Source of the DNA: Collimonas sp. OK242
GTDB taxonomy: Bacteria > Pseudomonadota > Gammaproteobacteria > Burkholderiales > Burkholderiaceae_D
Assembly: GCF_900107095.1 (NCBI RefSeq)
Contig: NZ_FNOR01000006.1
Coordinates: 213,283 to 277,282, forward strand
Direction: 5' to 3'
DNA: 64,000 bases
Shown here: one piece after another, positions 56,558 to 64,000 of the stretch
Layout: the number at the start of each line of letters is the position of its first letter
Position numbering within the stretch: position 1 is the first letter of the stretch
The notes under the pieces: generated by a model
What the model saw: the letters and a program-made list of their open reading frames with translations, nothing else
Told to the model about the DNA's origin: nothing
Databases searched by the model: none
Position numbers and translations under genes: made by a program

Positions 56558-57913
56558 GTGAGAAATTTTCTTGGCTCGGTTGCCAACCGGGTATTCCTGA
56601 TTTTGCTGGCGGGGATCCTGGTGGCGGCCGCCACTACCAGCTGGCTGGCCGGCAATGAACGACGCAAGGCTTTCAAGGAATTTTATGAGTTCCGCATCGC
56701 CGAACGGGTCGAGCAGATCGTTTTTTCACTAGACAACGTCGGCCCTGACATGCGTTCTGTGGTGTTGCAGACCAGTGATAATTTTGGCCTGGAAGCCAGC
56801 ATGGTCAAAGATACCGAAAACGCGGTCAATGACAATCCTTCACTGACTGCGCTGCTGAAGGCCCGGCTGGGCGATAACCGCAACGTGGTCGTGGACAGGC
56901 AAAACGATTGCCAGTTGCATACGCGCAGAGGCCTTGATTTTCGCCGGGTCGAAGAGTGCCAGGTGGTCTACGTCAGCCTCAAAGACGGCACACTGCTGAA
57001 GCTGAAATTACGCATGATGCGTGGCCCGGGCGGGCCGGCTGGACGGCCGCCCGGCATACCCTACCTGTCGCCTTATTTCGCCCTGTTTCTGTTGTTGATC
57101 GGCGGCCTGGCTTTTTTTGTGGCGAAAATGACCGCGCGGCCGATCAAGCATCTGGCGGTTGCCGCCAGCGAATTGGGGCGCGATATCGACCGGCCGCCGC
57201 TGGATGAAACCGGACCGACCGAAGTACGCCAGGCGGCTACCGCTTTCAATGCCATGCAAGCGCGCATCAAACGGCAGATCCAGCATCGCACCCATATGCT
57301 GGCGGCGATTACCCATGATTTGCAGACGCCGTTGACCAGATTGCGCCTGCGTCTGGAAAAAGTGGGGGAGGAGGATTTGCGTCGCAAGTTGCTGGAGGAT
57401 CTGGCTGTCATGCAGAGCATGGTGCGTGAGGGCTTGGATCTGGCGCGCAGCATGGATTCGGCGGAAGCGATGCAGAAGCTGGATATCGATTCCTTGCTTG
57501 ATAGCGTTTGCGCCGATGCGGTCGATGCCCGGCAGGACGTCACGTTGGAGGGGTGTACGCGGGCTTCGATCATGGCGCAGCCGAATACGCTGCGGCGTTG
57601 CCTGACAAATCTGGTCGATAACGCGACCAAATACGGCCGTTATGCGCGTCTGCAGGTGGCGCGTGAGGGTACTGATATCGTGATCAGGATTCGCGATGGC
57701 GGGGCGGGTATTCCTGCTGAGTTGCTGGAGACGGTGTTTGATCCGTTTTTCAGGCTGGAGACTTCGCGTTCGCGGGATACAGGGGGGACTGGATTGGGAC
57801 TGACGATTGCGCGTAATATCGCTGAGAATCATCGGGCTACTTTGCAGTTGCGTAATCATCCGGAAGGCGGGTTGGAAGCGACTTTGCGGTTGCCGGCTTT
57901 GAACGGGATTTGA
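56558..57913 (+). CDS. EnvZ-like sensor histidine kinase (GTG start)
   Basis: A 451-residue kinase: TM1 (about 10-30), a periplasmic domain of 140 residues (about 31-168) with a C-terminal GGPAGRPPG linker, TM2 (170-190), HAMP (190-245), a HisKA domain with His253 in AAITHDLQTPLTRLRLRLE, and HATPase (NLVDNATKYG, GGTGLGLTIARNIAE). The H-box has Gln where EnvZ has Arg. GTG at 56558 is set by AAAGGGA upstream. It pairs with the OmpR-type regulator before it; being next to the Spy-like gene and the Mdt pump suggests an envelope-stress role (inference). Confidence 0.92.
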   Translation: MRNFLGSVANRVFLILLAGILVAAATTSWLAGNERRKAFKEFYEFRIAERVEQIVFSLDNVGPDMRSVVLQTSDNFGLEASMVKDTENAVNDNPSLTALLKARLGDNRNVVVDRQNDCQLHTRRGLDFRRVEECQVVYVSLKDGTLLKLKLRMMRGPGGPAGRPPGIPYLSPYFALFLLLIGGLAFFVAKMTARPIKHLAVAASELGRDIDRPPLDETGPTEVRQAATAFNAMQARIKRQIQHRTHMLAAITHDLQTPLTRLRLRLEKVGEEDLRRKLLEDLAVMQSMVREGLDLARSMDSAEAMQKLDIDSLLDSVCADAVDARQDVTLEGCTRASIMAQPNTLRRCLTNLVDNATKYGRYARLQVAREGTDIVIRIRDGGAGIPAELLETVFDPFFRLETSRSRDTGGTGLGLTIARNIAENHRATLQLRNHPEGGLEATLRLPALNGI

Positions 57914-58001
57914 CGGACTACGGAGCACATGCCTTCGCATTTGACGGAGGTTTTTTTCCTGCCAGGCATGCATCAACATCAAAAATGCTCCCCCAAATGC
58001 A

Positions 58002-58028
58002 CAAAGACATGCGTAAAGCATGTCTTTG
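58002..58028. terminator. Hairpin between the EnvZ-like gene and the convergent lipoprotein gene
   Basis: CAAAGACATGC (58002-58012) and GCATGTCTTTG (58018-58028) form a perfect 11-base-pair stem with a 5-base loop. It lies 88 bases after the kinase stop and 22 bases beyond the minus-strand gene's stop. There is no T run on either side, so it may act as a weak or Rho-assisted terminator for both. Confidence 0.45.
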
Positions 58029-58050
58029 CAGGGAGATTGATCAACAACAA

Positions 58051-58614
58051 TCAATAAGGAACATAATCCGGCGGCGGCCCATAGCTGTTGCCCCGTTGCG
58101 GCGGATAGTAATCAGGCGGTGCCGAGTATTGCGGAGGCGGTGCATATTGGCGGCGATTATTTGCATAGCCGCCGGAAACCGGCACCTGGTTACCCTTGGC
58201 GTACATGCATTGGGTATACACGATGTTGTACTGACGCTGCATGCCATAGCTGCTGCGTGCCGCCGAGTCACCTGCTACCGAACTGCCTGCCAGCAAACCA
58301 ACGCCGCCGCCAATCGCCGCACCGGCGCCGGCACGGCCGGTCGCTGCGCCGATCAAGGCGCCAGCCGCTGCGCCGATCACGGTGCCTGCTGCTGCCGTGC
58401 CTACCGCGTTGTCGGCTGCCGCTTGCGGTGCATACGGTCCTACCCTGTCCTGCGCAGCGCGCTGACAGACCGCTTCATCGTTGCGGAACTGTTCATAGCT
58501 CTTGCCGGCGCCCGGCAGTGCCATCACGTTCGGGCCGGCTGGCGCAGTTACGCAGCCGCTCAGCAGAACGGCCATCGAGGCCGCGATTACCTTGGTAGTT
58601 CCATTTATCATCAC
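58051..58614 (-). CDS. Glycine-zipper outer-membrane lipoprotein
   Basis: A 187-residue lipoprotein (lipobox LSGC, Cys about 21). A Cys-bearing N-domain (SYEQFRNDEAVCQRAAQDRV) is followed by a glycine zipper (about 72-113; GTAAAGTVIGAAAGALIGAA) and a Pro/Tyr/Gln-rich tail (APPPQYSAPPDYYPP). The layout matches YMGG/glycine-zipper envelope proteins in which QF..D..C and YxxCM flank the zipper. Function unknown; they may stabilise the outer membrane. The gene precedes, in convergent orientation, the EnvZ-like gene. Confidence 0.82.
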   Translation of the reverse strand: MMINGTTKVIAASMAVLLSGCVTAPAGPNVMALPGAGKSYEQFRNDEAVCQRAAQDRVGPYAPQAAADNAVGTAAAGTVIGAAAGALIGAATGRAGAGAAIGGGVGLLAGSSVAGDSAARSSYGMQRQYNIVYTQCMYAKGNQVPVSGGYANNRRQYAPPPQYSAPPDYYPPQRGNSYGPPPDYVPY

Positions 58615-58622
58615 ACACCGCC

Positions 58623-58964
58623 TTATCTAGGTTGAGCTTCGTCCGGCATTACCTTCATCCAGCCTTTGGGGCAGCGTGGAATCTGCGGGTAGTAGCCAGC
58701 CGGACTAGGGCAGTAATACGCATAGTTCGGGGCTTGTTCTATATAGGTTTGCGGCTCAGGTGCAACATAGACCGGGGGTGGGGCGTAATACACCGGTGGC
58801 GGGTAGTACACCGGCGGCGGGCCCCAATAAAGCGGTCCGCCTACGGTCACACCGAAGCGGGGGCCGTAAAAGCCGCCATGGCCGTAATAACCGTAGGCAA
58901 AACTGGCCGAACTGGCAGCCATCAGGCCCGCAGCAGCAAGTACCAATAGAGCAATTTTTTTCAT
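58623..58964 (-). CDS. Tyr/Pro-rich exported protein
   Basis: A 113-residue protein with a signal peptide (1-23, ending SFA) and a mature part rich in Tyr, Pro and Gly (YGHGGFYGPRFG, then PPPVYYPPPVYYAPPPVYVA). It ends with YYCPSPAGYYPQIPRCPKGW, a conserved C-terminal CP...CP pattern seen in many Burkholderiales exported proteins, probably forming a disulfide. Function unknown. It is 8 bases upstream of the lipoprotein gene on the same strand, so the two are probably one operon. Confidence 0.75.
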   Translation of the reverse strand: MKKIALLVLAAAGLMAASSASFAYGYYGHGGFYGPRFGVTVGGPLYWGPPPVYYPPPVYYAPPPVYVAPEPQTYIEQAPNYAYYCPSPAGYYPQIPRCPKGWMKVMPDEAQPR

Positions 58965-59289
58965 GAAATGTCCTGCGCATTTATCAATTATCTAATAGTA
59001 ATCCGGTGCGCCGCAATCGCCAACAGGAGTTACTTCTCGTTGCAAATGTTGGCGTAAAGATCAATCATTTTAACTCTTTGATACAAATCGGCCGATGGGC
59101 GCAGCTCCATGTAGGGATTTGTTGCAGGAAGACAGTAAATGGCAATAAATTTCAAGGACGTGGCTAGATTACCGCCGGCACGGCGGCACGCAAGGCAAGT
59201 CGCCTGCCGCCTACTCTATAATCTGCCGATACGCAGGATGAGCAGAAAATAGAAACAGAAAATAGAAACAGAAAATACAGGTGACAGAA
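58965..59289. other. Intergenic region upstream of the CoA-transferase gene
   Basis: No gene is seen. The right end holds a 13-base tandem repeat AGAAAATAGAAAC: units at 59244-59256 and 59257-59269 and a partial unit at 59270-59278, ending only 11 bases from the start codon. Confidence 0.6.
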
Positions 59290-60513
59290 ATGAAGCAGCC
59301 ATCCGCACAGCAGCAATCCTCCCTCCAGGGCATCAAGGTGATCGAACTCGGCACCTTGATTGCCGGGCCATATGCAGCCAGCCTGCTGGGCCAGTTCGGC
59401 GCCGAGGTGATCAAGATCGAAGCGCCGGGCGACGGCGATCCGCTGCGCAAATGGCGCAAACTGCACAACGGCACGTCGCTGTGGTGGTATTCGCAGAGCC
59501 GCAACAAGAAATCGCTAACCTTGAACCTGAAATCGGAGCAGGGCCAGCAGATCGTGCGCGATCTGGTCAAGGACGCCGATATCGTGATCGAGAATTTTCG
59601 TCCCGGTACGCTGGAAGGCTGGGGCCTGGGCTGGGAGGATTTGTCGAAGATCAATCCGAAGCTGATCATGGTGCGGGTATCCGGTTATGGCCAGGACGGC
59701 CCTTACCATGCGCGGCCGGGTTTTGCCGCGATTGCCGAATCGATGGGCGGCTTGCGCAACCTGGCCGGCTATCCAGACCGGCCGCCGGTGCGGGTGGGGG
59801 TCAGCATCGGCGATACGCTGGCTTCGCTGTATGGCGTGATTGGCGCGCTGCTGGCCATGCACCATCTGAATGCGAACGGCGGCAAAGGGCAATTCATCGA
59901 TATCGCTCTGTACGAAGCGGTATTCGGCGTGATGGAAAGCCTGATTCCGGAATATGCCGAGTTCGGTTTCGTACGCGAGCGTACCGGCGCCAGTTTTCCC
60001 GGCATTTCGCCCTCGAGCACGTATCCATGCTTAAGCGATGCGCGCGGCGAGCACTATGTCATCATCGCCGGCAACGGCGACAGTATCTTCAAACGCCTGA
60101 TGCATGCCATCGGCCGCGGCGACCTGGCGGAAGATCCGCGCCTGGCGCGCAACGACGGCCGGGCGCAGCATAACGACATGCTCGATGCAGCAATTAGCGC
60201 ATGGACCTCGCAACACGCTCTGGAACATGTGCTGCAAGTGCTGGAACAGGCTGACGTGCCGAGCAGCAAGGTCTATACCGCAGCGGATATCCACCAGGAT
60301 CCGCATTTCCGCGCGCGCGACATGATCCAGCAGCATGTCCTGCCGGACGGTCAGCCGATAGACTTGCCGGGCATCGTACCCAAGCTGTCTGCGACCCCGG
60401 GCCAGACCAACTGGGTAGGGCCGGAACTAGGACAGCATACGGCAGAGGTGCTGGCGGCTATCGGCAGAAGCGCGGAGCAAATCGCTGAGTTGCGGCGGCA
60501 GGGAGTGATCTGA
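59290..60513 (+). CDS. CaiB/BaiF family III CoA-transferase
   Basis: A 407-residue enzyme that moves CoA between carboxylic acids. The family start is seen in LQGIKVIELGTLIAGPYAAS, LLGQFGAEVIKIEAPGDGDP and LRKWRK; the catalytic Asp is expected in VRVGVSIGDTLASLYGVIGA. Further family motifs are ADIVIENFRPGTLEGWGLGW and VRVSGYGQDGPYHARPGFAA. The ATG at 59290 has AGGTGA 5 bases upstream; the GTG at 59281 does not. Substrate is unknown (formyl-, succinyl- or carnitine-CoA types exist). The gene stands alone. Confidence 0.9.
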   Translation: MKQPSAQQQSSLQGIKVIELGTLIAGPYAASLLGQFGAEVIKIEAPGDGDPLRKWRKLHNGTSLWWYSQSRNKKSLTLNLKSEQGQQIVRDLVKDADIVIENFRPGTLEGWGLGWEDLSKINPKLIMVRVSGYGQDGPYHARPGFAAIAESMGGLRNLAGYPDRPPVRVGVSIGDTLASLYGVIGALLAMHHLNANGGKGQFIDIALYEAVFGVMESLIPEYAEFGFVRERTGASFPGISPSSTYPCLSDARGEHYVIIAGNGDSIFKRLMHAIGRGDLAEDPRLARNDGRAQHNDMLDAAISAWTSQHALEHVLQVLEQADVPSSKVYTAADIHQDPHFRARDMIQQHVLPDGQPIDLPGIVPKLSATPGQTNWVGPELGQHTAEVLAAIGRSAEQIAELRRQGVI

Positions 60514-60549
60514 ATCGAAAGCTGAGTGATGAACATTGCGCCCGCAATA

Positions 60550-61899
60550 TCAGGCGGGAATACGAATAATCACTTTTAATCCATAAGGCGCACTGCTGCG
60601 GGCATGCAGCAGTTCGATCTTGCCATGCAGCCTTGCCACGATCGACTTGACGATCGACAGTCCCAGGCCGGAGCCATCCTGGTCGCTGCCCAACACGCGA
60701 TAAAAAGGATCGAATACCCGCTCGCGTTCCATTTCCTGGATGCCGGGCCCGCTGTCTTCCACCTCGACGGTCACCAGGCCAGGCTGCGCGTGCATGCGCA
60801 CCTCCACGTTGCCGCCAGCCGGCGTATAGCGGATTGCATTGTCAATCAGGTTGCGTATCAGGGCCACGATATCGACTTCCTGCGCCGCCAGCGTGACTTC
60901 GACATCGGCTTCCACCCCGATATCGATGTGGTTGGCTTGCGCCAGCGGCAAGCTATCCTCAACTACGCGCCGTAGCACCGCTTGCAAGGATACCTGGGTG
61001 ATCTGGCTGGCCTGAGGCGCGCCGGTATTTTGCGAGCGGGCCAGCGTCAACAGTTGTTCCAGCAGCGCTTTGCTGCGATTCAAGCCTTGCCGCAACGGCA
61101 GCAGGCGCGCTTTCGAGGCCGGCGAAAGATCGGTTGCCGCCAGATTTTCCGCTTGCAGCGACAAGGCTGTCAGCGGTGAGCGCAACTCATGCGCGGCATC
61201 GGCAAGAAAGCGCCGCTGCGCATCCATGTTGTCGGCAACCCGTCGCAGCAACCGGTTGATCGAGCCGATCAACGGCCGGATTTCATCCGCCACCTGCTGC
61301 TCGTCGAGCGGACGCATATCCTGGTCGTCGCGCCGGTCGACTTCTTGCGACAGCCTTGCAATCGGCCGCAGCATGCCGCGCACCATGATGCTGACCAGCG
61401 CTATCAATATCGGGATCAGCACCATGAACGGCATTACCGTCCTCAAGCCGCTGTCGCGGGCGATTTCATCGCGCACTTCCGTCTGCTGGCCCACCGCCAG
61501 CCGCTGGCCGGATACGGTCGACTGGACAAACAGGCGCCATGGCACATGCTTTACTTTGACTGTTTGCATGCCGTCGCGCAGATCGCCTGGCAGGCGCAGG
61601 GATGTGTCGTCGTTCCTGGCATTCTGTGCCGGCGCCAGGATCTGGACGATGACTTTCGATTCGTCGTCCTTCATTTTTCCTGTTGCGCTGCGATCCGGCG
61701 TGGCCGGCGGCAAGTCGCGGCTAAGCACCAGCGCCGCAACCTGGCGCAACTGATCGTCTTGCAGATCGTTGGCTTCATGAAAAGCCGAAAAAAAAGAGTA
61801 CACGCCGGCCGGAACCGCCATGGCGAGAATGACCAGTGACAGCCATAGCGACAGCCGAAATTGCAATGAACGGCTTAATCTTGTTTGGCAACCATCCAT
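60550..61899 (-). CDS. QseC/PmrB-like sensor histidine kinase
   Basis: A 449-residue kinase: TM1 (about 15-37), a periplasmic domain (38-154), TM2 (155-176), HAMP-like region (177-230), HisKA with His237 in FLADAAHELRSPLTALSLQA, and HATPase (LIRNLIDNAIRYTPAGGNVE, DQDGSGLGLSIVKSIV). The FLADAAHELRSPL H-box is characteristic of the QseC/TctE group. The ATG lies inside the end of the regulator gene (25-base overlap), showing a two-gene operon. The ligand is unknown. Confidence 0.92.
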   Translation of the reverse strand: MDGCQTRLSRSLQFRLSLWLSLVILAMAVPAGVYSFFSAFHEANDLQDDQLRQVAALVLSRDLPPATPDRSATGKMKDDESKVIVQILAPAQNARNDDTSLRLPGDLRDGMQTVKVKHVPWRLFVQSTVSGQRLAVGQQTEVRDEIARDSGLRTVMPFMVLIPILIALVSIMVRGMLRPIARLSQEVDRRDDQDMRPLDEQQVADEIRPLIGSINRLLRRVADNMDAQRRFLADAAHELRSPLTALSLQAENLAATDLSPASKARLLPLRQGLNRSKALLEQLLTLARSQNTGAPQASQITQVSLQAVLRRVVEDSLPLAQANHIDIGVEADVEVTLAAQEVDIVALIRNLIDNAIRYTPAGGNVEVRMHAQPGLVTVEVEDSGPGIQEMERERVFDPFYRVLGSDQDGSGLGLSIVKSIVARLHGKIELLHARSSAPYGLKVIIRIPA

Positions 61900-62537
61900 C
61901 CCAACCCCCTGACATTCTTGATCGACGCCGCACCCAGTTTTTTTCGAATCGAATGAATCAGGAATTCCACCGCATTGCTCTCGACTTCTTCGTTCCAGCC
62001 ATAGATACGGTCTTCCAGTTCCTGGCGTGACAGGATCGCTCCCGGTCTTAGCAGCAGCGCATGGAGCAAGGAAAATTCACGGGCCGACAAGCGGGTTGCG
62101 ATGCCGTCTACGGTCACCTCGCGCGTGCTGGGATCGAGGGCCAGGGCGCCGTTACTCATGACCGGATTGGCGTTGCCGGCGTTGCGCCTTACCACGGCGC
62201 GCATGCGCGCCAGCAGTTCGCCCATCTCAAACGGCTTGGTCACGTAATCGTCTGCGCCCAGGTCGAGGCCGCCGATACGGTCTTCGACCGCATCCCGTGC
62301 CGTTACAATCAGCACCGGCAAGCTCTTGCCCTGCTGTCGTAGCTGACGCAGCACGGCGAATCCGTCCTGATGCGGCAAGCCCAGGTCAAGCAGCATGACG
62401 TCGTAGCTCTCGCTGGCCGCAGCACCCAAGGCTGTCGTGCCGTCGTGAACCCAGTCGACGGCATGGCTGGCGTCGCGCAATGCAGTCTGGACCGCATCGC
62501 CGATCATGCGATCGTCTTCCACCAGCAATACCCTCAT
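61875..62537 (-). CDS. QseB-like OmpR-family response regulator
   Basis: A 220-residue regulator: receiver (1-116) with Asp51 (MLLDLGLPHQDGF), acidic pocket Glu7-Asp9, and a trans_reg_C winged helix (about 130-218; LSAREFSLLHALLLRPGAIL, NAVEFLIHSIRKKLGAASIK) ending in VRGLGWMVAKQD. The start at 62537 has AGGAG 6 bases upstream; an upstream in-frame TTG at 62561 is less likely. It is the first gene of the operon and overlaps the kinase gene. Confidence 0.92.
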   Translation of the reverse strand: MRVLLVEDDRMIGDAVQTALRDASHAVDWVHDGTTALGAAASESYDVMLLDLGLPHQDGFAVLRQLRQQGKSLPVLIVTARDAVEDRIGGLDLGADDYVTKPFEMGELLARMRAVVRRNAGNANPVMSNGALALDPSTREVTVDGIATRLSAREFSLLHALLLRPGAILSRQELEDRIYGWNEEVESNAVEFLIHSIRKKLGAASIKNVRGLGWMVAKQD

Positions 62538-62616
62538 TTCCTGCTCCTGTGTATGCGTCAACTTGCGTCAAGATGCCTCAAACCGCAACTCCGGCCGATT
62601 CTACCTTGCCGCCGGC

Positions 62617-63213
62617 TTATTTCAACATCCAGCCGCGACGGATCAACGGTGCAAACAAACGGCCATGGATGAAGGAAACCGATTTGAACAGCGGTCCGAT
62701 AAACCACTTGGCGCAGCCAGAACAGAGTCCTGCGCTAAGCGCTGCAACCGCCGCCGCGCCTGCCATATCGAGTGGGAAATGGACGCCCAGGTAAATCCGG
62801 GCCCATGCCATCGGCAGGCCGAGCAAACTCAAGATCACGCCAAGCTTGCGCAGCTGCGGATGCAGCAGGAAGCTGAAAGCCACCGACCATTGCAAAGTCA
62901 GGTGATCGCTGGGAAACGACGAATCGGCAGAGTGGGCAAGAAAATTAGTGCCGAGGCCGATCATGAACGGGCGCGGATGTTGCCACAGTACACCAAGCAA
63001 CATGCTGATCGACAAACCGACGATGCCGCAAACGACTGCTTCCAGCATCAGTTTGCGGGTTTGTTCGCTGCCGCGGAACCAGCCTAGCAGCAGGCCGGCC
63101 GGGATCAGGAAAATCAACCACTCCGCGCATAGCATGGCGCCATTCAGTAAAAATGCGGAGGGATGCGCGCCGGCGTTGATCAGCAGAAACAGCGATTGAT
63201 TCAGTTCTTCCAT
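62617..63213 (-). CDS. PAP2-family phosphatase, BcrC-like undecaprenyl-diphosphatase
   Basis: A 198-residue membrane protein with five or six helices. The three PAP2 active-site motifs are present: WQHPRPFMIG (motif 1, lacking the usual distal Lys), SSFPSDHLTL (motif 2) and ARIYLGVHFPLDMAG (motif 3). PSDH instead of PSGH points to the BcrC type, which recycles the lipid carrier of cell-wall synthesis and gives bacitracin resistance. The start at 63213 has AAAGGG upstream. The last 25 residues (HGRLFAPLIRRGWMLK) are basic and cytoplasmic. Same strand as the QseBC-like pair, 80 bases before it. Confidence 0.85.
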   Translation of the reverse strand: MEELNQSLFLLINAGAHPSAFLLNGAMLCAEWLIFLIPAGLLLGWFRGSEQTRKLMLEAVVCGIVGLSISMLLGVLWQHPRPFMIGLGTNFLAHSADSSFPSDHLTLQWSVAFSFLLHPQLRKLGVILSLLGLPMAWARIYLGVHFPLDMAGAAAVAALSAGLCSGCAKWFIGPLFKSVSFIHGRLFAPLIRRGWMLK

Positions 63214-63240
63214 GGTGCCCTTTGACAATATGTTGCTGTG

Positions 63241-63263
63241 AAAAAGCCCCTGGATCGGGGGCT
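63241..63263 (-). terminator. Intrinsic terminator between the PAP2 and porin genes
   Basis: On the minus strand AGCCCC and GGGGCT (63263-63258 and 63250-63245) form a stem with a 7-base loop, followed by five T. It lies downstream of a separate porin terminator, so it may end a short extra transcript. Confidence 0.65.
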
Positions 63264-63350
63264 GGTAGCTTATGACTATTGCGGAGCAGGATAGTTGCTA
63301 AGACTTAGCTGTTACTGAGGTAGTGGAATAGTGCCGAAGGGCATGCAATG

Positions 63351-63386
63351 AAAAAAGCCGGCGCTGACGAAAGTCATGCCGGCTTT
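63351..63386 (-). terminator. Porin gene terminator
   Basis: AAAGCCGGC (63386-63378 on the minus strand) pairs with GCCGGCTTT (63362-63354) around a 15-base loop, followed by a T run, 58 bases after the porin stop. Confidence 0.8.
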
Positions 63387-63443
63387 GCCTGATGCCTGGA
63401 TTCAAAAATCCATCAGCAGGTGATCAACTCATCAATTGACAGG

Positions 63444-64000
63444 TCAGAATTTGGTGATCATGCCTACTGCAAATTCGGTCTGGTTCTGGAAGCCATGCGC
63501 TGAAGCCACACGATAGCCGTCGGTGAGTTTCATATAGTCGGCTGCCACGTACAGCTCCGTGCGCTTGGATAAATGATAGCGGGTCGAGCCGTAGATGGTG
63601 GATTTCCTGCCGCTTCCGGTCGCGGTCGAGCCGCTGGCATCGTTGTAGGCATTCAAGGTACCGGTCCCGGCCGCATTGTAAGCAGCGTTGTCGGCTTTCA
63701 TTACTTGATAACCGAGTTCATAGTCGAACGAACCTTGCGGCGTGAACTTGGCCGATACGGTATATGCATTGTCCTTACGCTTGCCGAGTGCACCCTGTTC
63801 TGCCGTGTAATGGAAATAGCCCGCGTTCAAACGCACCAGATCGAAAATGTAGCTGCCGCCCAGCGAATAGGACTTGTGCTTTTCGAGACTGGAGTCGATG
63901 CCGTTGCCGACGTCAGCCTGGTTGATGAAACCGGAAACGATGAAGTTGGAGCCGTTGTAGCCGATCGCAGCAGATTTTGTGGTGTTGTGCGCGAATTGAC
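63444..64000 (-). CDS. Gram-negative general porin, 5' part beyond the window
   Basis: The minus-strand frame is open from the stop at 63444 to the right edge (about 185 residues), so the start is outside. The visible part is alternating beta-strand sequence of a 16-strand porin (FVSGFINQ-type strand YNGSNFIVSGFINQADVGNG, then SYSLGGSYIFDLVRLNAGYF, STRYHLSKRTELYVAADYMK) and ends VGMITKF with the C-terminal Phe needed for outer-membrane insertion. The family is the trimeric OmpC/PhoE-like porin_4 group of betaproteobacteria. It is monocistronic with its own terminator. Confidence 0.92.
   Translation of the reverse strand, partial: QFAHNTTKSAAIGYNGSNFIVSGFINQADVGNGIDSSLEKHKSYSLGGSYIFDLVRLNAGYFHYTAEQGALGKRKDNAYTVSAKFTPQGSFDYELGYQVMKADNAAYNAAGTGTLNAYNDASGSTATGSGRKSTIYGSTRYHLSKRTELYVAADYMKLTDGYRVASAHGFQNQTEFAVGMITKF

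Overview
The window looks like chromosome of a high-GC betaproteobacterium of the Burkholderiales. The families and gene order (rpsP-rimM-trmD-rplS, a beta-type CobD/CbiB-family protein, DUF3579, a fused PabB-PabC, an MdtABC-NodT pump, a Gram-negative porin) are most like Oxalobacteraceae such as Collimonas or Herbaspirillum. The genus is an inference, not something the sequence proves.

Layout. 1-3.2 kb: the 3' end of an ECF sigma factor gene with its NrsF-type (DUF1109) anti-sigma gene, a small mer operon (merT, merP and a Cys-rich GDCCVxC protein, divergent from merR) without a mercuric reductase, and a glycine-zipper membrane protein. 3.3-6.7 kb: an AT-rich island bounded by two directly repeated copies of the left end of an IS630-like element. 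It carries a two-gene cassette not recognised as any named system (a probable permuted NlpC/P60-like hydrolase and a membrane-anchored partner, ATGA overlap), a formyltransferase gene cut by the IS end, and the N-terminal half of the transposase. 6.7-12.2 kb: DUF1993, a DUF4429/SHOCT-type protein, glnS, and a three-gene 2TM / LytS-type kinase / LytTR regulator operon. 12.4-20.8 kb: glycerophosphodiesterase, a small secreted Ala-rich basic protein, alaS, a NADH-pyrophosphatase-like Nudix enzyme, a rhomboid protease abutting tail-to-tail a membrane protein with a helical C-terminal domain, and a TusA-like protein. 21-25.4 kb: etfB-etfA-acyl-CoA dehydrogenase and a TM2-domain protein. 25.7-30.6 kb: rpsP-rimM-trmD-rplS, a CoA-pyrophosphatase-type Nudix enzyme, a CobD/CbiB-family protein and DUF3579. 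30.7-45.1 kb: a CHASE-PAS-GGDEF-EAL c-di-GMP protein, fumC, tamA-tamB, an MFS exporter, pabBC and a half-size EamA transporter.

45.2-57.9 kb is the clearest functional neighbourhood: a four-gene RND efflux operon (mdtA-mdtB-mdtC-nodT-like), a Spy/CpxP-like periplasmic protein, and a divergent OmpR/EnvZ-type two-component pair. This resembles the E. coli Bae regulon gathered in one place. 58-64 kb: two surface-type small proteins (glycine-zipper lipoprotein, Tyr/Pro-rich exported protein), a CaiB/BaiF CoA-transferase, a QseB/QseC-like two-component pair, a PAP2 phosphatase of BcrC type, a possible small RNA between two terminators, and the 3' end of a porin gene that runs off the right edge.

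No rRNA or complete tRNA gene, CRISPR array or prophage was seen. The most interesting unexplained item is the AT-rich cassette at 3.65-5.48 kb.
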